From NCBI GenBank assembly GCA_018806985.1, contig JADANN010000032.1, forward strand, positions 1,943,501-2,007,500: a stretch of 64,000 nucleotides of DNA, in the 5' to 3' direction. Position 1 is the stretch's first letter. Each line of letters begins with the position of its first letter. Below are positions 59,401-64,000 of this stretch, piece by piece. Origin of the DNA: Angiostrongylus vasorum. Lineage: Eukaryota; Nematoda; Chromadorea; Rhabditida; Metastrongylidae. The notes under the pieces are model-generated. The model was not told where the DNA came from. It worked only from the letters and a program-made list of their open reading frames with translations, and did no database searches. Position numbers and translations under genes: made by a program.

Positions 59401-61074
59401 TTGTGCGGATCCCAGCACTTTGATCCGATTCGTTTTCCCCGCATTGGTCCACAGTGGTCTTCGAACATTTCATATGTTTTAGCTGCTGCTTGACGATTTT
59501 GCCTTCTTTTATGAATTCCATAGAATGCTGGTCATGTCTCCTTGTAGTCATGGCGATAACCGGACTAAGACGTCCAACGTGGTTTGGAGCGGAGCGCTGG
59601 GGAAGGTGCTGGTCGCCTTTGCTTCCTGAAAGACCGCACTATTCACCGCTGCCCAACCTCCACCCCCTATCATGGACCTCATTAGTTCCGTTTTATATCT
59701 GGAATTCTAATGCTAATGATTTAAACCAATATTACTGAAACCAACGAGAAAACGATGTTGCTGGCTGATGGAAATTCGAAACCAAAATTCTGAGTTATCC
59801 AGCGAGGGCGGAACATTGAGCGATCGAAACCAATTTTGTCGAACCTGGAATCAATTTCCACATTAAGAAAATGTTTTTTAAAAAAAATTTAAAAGTAAAT
59901 GTGAAATTAGAGTGATATGAGCACCGCCTAGATTTTTGCTATTAACACTGTCAATGGAATAGTGCAGCAGTTAAAGGTGCCATGTAATGCAAACGTAGTC
60001 ATCGGTTCGATCTCGCGCTGCGTACCAAAGAAATTTTGACGGAGCTTGTTTGGAAGAGTAAAAACATCCATGTGATGCATAAATAAGTTCTGTTAGCTCA
60101 CTGTCGAGACTAAATATACATTCGATCAGCTTTACGATGCAACAAATGGAGCTGAGTGCTTGGCGCAACTCCTAAGAGGCTGATCAACGTCGAAGCTTTA
60201 TTTAATTATTTTGTAACTATACCGAATATTTTCACTACCCTATAGTTTTTAATGCAGTGAGTTATACATCGGGCCTCTAACATATTCGAAACGACGCCTA
60301 ATTTCCGACTGTTACGGACTAGACTTCAAGTTCTCAACTCCTCGTTTATTATCAAAATAAGGAGTAAAAGCTCCAAAGCTCTCGGCGTTCATCTATTCCT
60401 GAGGGATGCGCCATGCATTCGACTTCATTAAGTATCGTTGGAGGTGACTGAATGCATTTCTGGCCCATACAATGACTCGCGGTGGCCTACCAATGTATCA
60501 AGCCATTGCTGCTATCTTCCCAGACAGGTCTGCTACCACTTTGCTGACCCCGGAGGGATGGAAGGTTTAGTGGGCCATGGGCGTTAGGATCGATTCCACG
60601 TGTGTGTGGTAGGGCGCCTCCGACCACTGCGCCATACGCGCCCTTTTAGAAAATTAGACATTGAACCGAATTTGTTGAGCATATCTACTAAATAAGGTCA
60701 ACAAAACCCAATTTGACTACATTTTTAATATCTTCTCGAGCCATTTCTTGAAAACTTACCAAGCTTCACATTCCTCAATTACCCGTTCAACTTTGAACGG
60801 ACATGTCTTCCAGTAGAAATCATTTGGCCACCCACTTGAGCATTGCGGCATAAGCATTTCGGTGCAGTACTGAAAGAAAATCCTTCAAAGAAGATACAAA
60901 AGCAATTTATAACCCACAACGCGAAAATCAAGAACTTGTTTGTAAAGAAGACGAGAATACCTGCCATGCCCATACTCTGGGATCACCGATAGATGCCTCA
61001 GCACTCGGACAAACCGACGGGTTGGCACATAATGACTTTGTCGTTCCGGTATAGTTATAGTAAAGATTAACGAC
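56495..61074 (-). CDS. S28-family serine carboxypeptidase (lysosomal Pro-X carboxypeptidase-like), 3' part
   Basis: Minus-strand exons found: 61074-60961, 60869-60760, 57705-57567 and last 56569-56495 (stop at 56495). They read VVNLYYNYTGTTKSL and DPRVWAWQYCTEMLMPQCSS, then WPNDFYWKTCPFKVERVIEE. Next come NGYLDPWSCGGW (catalytic Asp box), GAHHYDLRGAHPNDTDEV (catalytic His box) and finally EKKYITEWIQNSKATRS. These match the order in S28 peptidases, secreted or lysosomal enzymes cleaving after proline. At least one exon between 57705 and 60760 (ending in the SNI-F-S motif) and all 5' exons with the catalytic Ser were not found. Several SINEs lie in the long intron. Confidence 0.82.
56935..57150 (+). 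repeat. SINE family A, diverged, head eroded
   Basis: GAGTCATGCAGTACACAG, TTTGGTTCGAACACTCG (box B-like) and the tail CTGATCAGCGTCTAACACTT. In the last intron of the S28 gene, antisense. Confidence 0.5.
57815..58090 (+). repeat. tRNA-headed SINE, family A (diverged)
   Basis: Head GTGGCGCTTATAGGGCAGTG, middle CAGACTTGTCTGGGTGGATA, tail GAATCACTCTGCGATTAATG. In the S28 intron. Confidence 0.65.
58100..58755. other. S28 intron stretch, missing exon may lie here
   Basis: A minus-strand frame (58313-58537) ends in a good donor context near 58502 (CCAAG|GTAAG), but its peptide does not match S28 proteins. No repeat recognised. Confidence 0.3.
58760..59345. repeat. Foldback pair of family B
   Basis: Minus-strand unit 58790-58960 (GATACTGAGATATTGGCAAA, GCAAGTGTCTGCGGCGGGGA) and plus-strand unit 59160-59345 (AAGGATACGCATGGTGTGGA, GACAGGGTAATAGCGAGGTT). 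CATACCCTGCCTTGAAAAAA and CATACCCTGGCATGAAGAAA follow each unit. The spacer carries GCCGATTTGTGCTCCCCAGA, also seen at 49272. Confidence 0.75.
59350..59935. other. S28 intron stretch, nothing recognised
   Basis: A short GC-richer part (59560-59690) has an open frame without motifs. No gene or repeat assigned. Confidence 0.3.
59940..60205 (+). repeat. tRNA-headed SINE, family A (diverged)
   Basis: Head GGAATAGTGCAGCAGTTAAA, box B-like CATCGGTTCGATCTCGC, GGAGCTTGTTTGGAAGAG middle, tail GGCTGATCAACGTCGAAGCT. Confidence 0.65.
60370..60645 (-). repeat. tRNA-headed SINE, family A
   Basis: Antisense tail CCAAAGCTCTCGGCGTTCAT to antisense head CCGACCACTGCGCCATACGC. Full length, close to the family reference. 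Same strand as the S28 gene it sits in. Confidence 0.85.
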
Positions 61075-61111
61075 CTAAATTATACGCCATCTACTCATGT
61101 TCTCGATTTTT

Positions 61112-61560
61112 AGGGCTCATGTAGCCTAGTGGTTAGAAATGGACGCGGTACATATGTGGGCCTAAGCTTTCATTTCTCCAGCGTAAGTAAATTAGTTTAA
61201 GGCTACTACGGAAAGACAAAACGTTAATGTTATACCGTATTGCGTAAAAGAGCATCACCGAGTGAGGGTACTTTATTCGAGCGATGTTTTATAACAACGG
61301 ATTTGACTCGACGCAACAATGGAGATCCCATATCACGGGAGCGAACGACTGTGGACAGTCGACCTTAATCAATCCGGCTCTGAAGAAGAAGAAGACGTCG
61401 AGACGTTAGCCGAGTAAAGGTTGATCCCAGTCTCGCGTTAGCTTAATAATGCAGAAAAAGTAAGGTGTGGTACTTGGAAAGTTCACCCTAGGTCATTCGA
61501 ACGCGTGGCACATCGCCGAAGTACTCATCAGTGCCGGGCGCTCTATCTTTGATTTAGGGC
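61112..61560 (+). repeat. SINE family A split by another insertion
   Basis: The head GGCTCATGTAGCCTAGTGGT is at 61113. The tail TCATTCGAACGCGTGGCACA and CTCATCAGTGCCGGGCGCTC is at 61494-61546. About 250 bp of Penelope-like sequence lies between. Confidence 0.5.
61270..61445 (+). mobile_element. Penelope-like terminus nested in a SINE
   Basis: ATCCGGCTCTGAAGAAGAAG then AAGACGTCGAGACGTTAGCC at 61363-61405. This is the hammerhead-like motif with GAGAC in place of GAAAC. Confidence 0.45.
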
Positions 61561-61564
61561 TATT

Positions 61565-62640
61565 CAATGAGGAACTGTAGGTTGCAATGAGCGATTCCGA
61601 TGAACAACTCCGTATTTAAACAGTTTCAGATGATTCTATTTTTTATTCGTGGAATAACGTAACGCTGGGTGACGGTTTCAGTGGTGAGCCCGAGCAACCC
61701 TACTGCACTGCGTTACGCCTCTTGGGAATTTCTTTCAAATAGATATTGATCTATTAATGCAAATGAACCACTAATCCAGAGACAAAAATATTAAAAAAGA
61801 GAAAAATCAAAGTGAACATAAGCTTGCGCTATTTTTCTGCGTTGGACTGATACGAGACTTCCATGAACCCTGTATATATTTGTGTTTCGGTGTCTTAGCG
61901 ACTACGCGAGTTGTATCATGCACGTCAACATGAAAGCCTACAGTTGAAAGATATAAGAGGGAATGTGGAGTAGGTTTGGCTCACATACAACGAAAACCAC
62001 TATAACTATTCCAGCAGAGCTCGAAAAAGCCGAAAAGCTAAGTGCAACTACACCGTTGTGTTCGGAAACAAAAACGAGTAGCTCGATTTGAAATTTGTAA
62101 TGCACTTCGGCGAGCTAAAGGGCCACTTTTTTCCTGCTAGAGGAACGAATGGAGACAATGCTGGTGATTTCTCAAGTAAAACAGCCTTTCCTACTCCTTA
62201 CCACTCGGTCATGGATCGTCATCACAGCCTCTGGCAATATTGCGGCTGTAAGATCTGTGATGAAATCTCTCCAATTTTATAAACACGGATCTAAGGTGCT
62301 AACTGAAAAGGGCTCCTGCAACTCCAAGACTGCATAACAAGGTCTTAAACTCTCCTGGAGATAGGCATGTTTTGGTGATTTTTGACGACGCATAGTCACA
62401 CCTAGACGAGTTGATTGTGCTCTTCATCGTTGTTGTCAATAGTGATACTTCTCTAAAAACCGACCATACACGGAAACAATTCCTACTTTATGGTGACCTT
62501 GCGATGTCATCTGTTGAACTTTGCCAATGTTTCTCTATACTGGGAAAAGTGAATCAGGAACGAAGGAGGGGGATTATAAATCTGTTGTTCTCTTTTGTAC
62601 AGCAATCGCGAGGTTGTTATTCAGCACACCTTTACTTCCT
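61565..62640. other. Upstream flank/intron of the S28 gene
   Basis: I looked on the minus strand for the S28 active-site serine exon (GGSYGG-like) and did not find it. The open frames at 62088-62337 and 62411-62671 have no motif I recognise. Confidence 0.3.
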
Positions 62641-62644
62641 TACA

Positions 62645-63440
62645 AATATAACACATACAACACGACGGTAGCTGGCGTTTGGGCAGTATCGCCTTCTTCA
62701 GAGCCTGGAAGGGTAATATGTAATTTACTAGGTCAAACGCTTCAACAACGCAAACAGAATGATGAAAATCTGAACAATAATTACACGATCACAGGCCTCT
62801 CGACAAAGCCACCGTTTCTCTCTGTTTTCCACCAAGGAAGAACAGCCGCTTAGAGTCGCATATGGTTGATTACTGTACCAACCCACATCAGAAATTGATG
62901 CGAATATACGGGGTCAGGTCGCGCGTTACCTCTGTAACGAAAACTGCGACAAAGTACTCCACTAGGCACGCATAGGATACAAAAGCATAGCGGAGACGAT
63001 TTTGAAGTTAAAGTCAATATCCTCGCATAGGAGACTAAACACCAACGCGTAAACTTCTTGAGGCTCTTTGGATAAATGCCAAAAAACCCTACAATGAATA
63101 GTAGGGAGGGATGTCTAGAGGTCACATGCGACCTGGCCCCCATATGTTCGCATCAATTTCTGACGTGGGGTGGTGCAGTCATCAACCATATGCGGCTACA
63201 GTCAGCTGTTCTAATCTTCGTGATTGAAAGTCACGAAAAAAAGAGGTGGGTGTTTCGAGAAGCTGTTGATCATGTAATTGCCATAGAGTTTTTCGTCTTT
63301 TTTTAAGTGTTATTGAAACATTTGACTTAGTAAGTTGCGTATTAGTGTACCCTTCCAAGCTCTGAAGAAGGCGATGCTGCCGAAACGCCAGCTACCGTTG
63401 TGTTGTATGTGTTATATTTGTAAGGAAGTAAAGGTGTGCT
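62645..63440 (+). mobile_element. Penelope-like element remnant with inverted ends
   Basis: The left end ACACATACAACACGACGGTA + GCTGGCGTTTGGGCAG is inverted at the right (CTGCCGAAACGCCAGC + TACCGTTGTGTTGTATGTGT). Hammerhead-like motifs are at 62669-62705 (minus) and 63359-63393 (plus). The interior 62965-63125 reads THRIQKHSGDDFEVKVNILA, a stop, then NFLRLFG and NPTMNSREGCLEV, which is the C-terminal tail after the GIY-YIG domain. An internal inverted repeat of about 65 bp (62852-62920 against 63125-63200) surrounds it. No RT or GIY-YIG remains. Confidence 0.7.
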
Positions 63441-64000
63441 GAATAACAACGTCGCGATAGCTGTAAAAAAGGGAACAACAGATTTATAATCCAATGCCGA
63501 GGTTAATAGGAAGTCGATCTTGGAAACTGTTAAAAGGAGGGGATTGTTCGTTTGTTGCAGAAGTTTAGAGCAGTAACTACTTCAGTTAGAGAAGGTCATA
63601 GATTTATGATGACGTGGTGGTGTTCATCATAGTACACTCCAGTGGAGGACTCGCATGCTCAACGTAGATAGCATCGCTTCTGAAATTGTGAGTCACCAGA
63701 AATTTTTAATATAAAAGACCTCTAAATTATGCTAGTGATTGAGATGATGAAGGCAGATAGTGCCTCACTCAGCTCCTTCGATTCCTAGATAACATTCTTG
63801 AGATGGTCTTCTGATGTTTAATATTGCAGTTGATGTCGCTGGTAATGGCTTTGCATATTTCCTCCCTCATTGGCTTATTCGTTGCAAGCATCCTGCGATA
63901 CCCTTATAAGTTATTTGATTAGAGGCTTTTGGCTCAACCAATACAGGATACAACCTCCAGAGGTTAATGTGGATGGCGTAAATGAATCCGACGTAAAAGA
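63441..64000. other. Window end, nothing recognised
   Basis: Mixed sequence with no convincing exon, repeat or RNA gene. The S28 5' exons may lie here or beyond. Confidence 0.3.

Noticed and set aside
60779..60973. Hydrophobic minus-strand frame (MGMAGILVFFTNKF...)
   Set aside because: It is a shifted frame that reads through an intron. The correct S28 exons 60961-61074 and 60760-60869 use other phases and give family motifs.

Overview
This window is eukaryotic nuclear DNA, AT-rich and dense in introns. The protein-coding exons match Caenorhabditis-type proteins, and the introns use nematode-style TTTCAG/TTTTAG acceptors. The repeats include decayed RTE non-LTR elements, a mariner, Penelope-like elements and tRNA-headed SINEs. 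Together this points to a clade V (strongylid, possibly hookworm-like) nematode. The species call is inference; no database search was possible.

Layout. (1) 37-13443 (+): a tau-tubulin-kinase-like protein kinase of the CK1 superfamily, spread over about eleven exons. It carries two apparent one-base frameshifts and lacks about 45-55 residues near the end of the kinase domain. Its introns hold two or three RTE remnants. (2) 14785-19270 (+): png-1, the cytosolic peptide:N-glycanase with the nematode N-terminal thioredoxin domain. All 11 exons resolve except for one missing T in a T-run. (3) 19271-31990: a 12.7 kb gene-poor stretch of SINEs, Penelope fragments, a mariner remnant and one GC-rich island. 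(4) 31995-34921 (+): dlc-1, dynein light chain LC8, intact at 89 aa. (5) 42352-35695 (-): nono-1, a DBHS RNA-binding paraspeckle-type protein of 530 aa with one GC-AG intron. (6) 46273-53971 (+): CDK5RAP1, the mitochondrial radical-SAM tRNA methylthiotransferase, intact at 550 aa in twelve exons. (7) 61074-56495 (-): the 3' part of an S28 (Pro-X carboxypeptidase-like) serine protease, with its catalytic Asp and His exons; the Ser exon was not found.

The genes are not one pathway. They are largely housekeeping functions: glycoprotein quality control, motor light chain, nuclear RNA binding and mitochondrial tRNA modification. dlc-1 and nono-1 converge 0.8 kb apart. CDK5RAP1 and the S28 protease converge 2.5 kb apart, with a Penelope-like element between them. 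nono-1 and CDK5RAP1 are divergent. Four start codons sit 0-10 nt behind a strong splice acceptor, which fits spliced-leader trans-splicing.

The most notable non-gene signal is the Penelope-like material. One copy still shows reverse-transcriptase tail and GIY-YIG motifs. Many short copies end in a recurrent motif with the hammerhead-ribozyme core (CTGANGA, short stem, GAAAC), often as inverted pairs. Two tRNA-headed SINE families (about 24 and about 12 copies), a second SINE type and an uncharacterised roughly 400 bp repeat (three copies) account for much of the remaining sequence.
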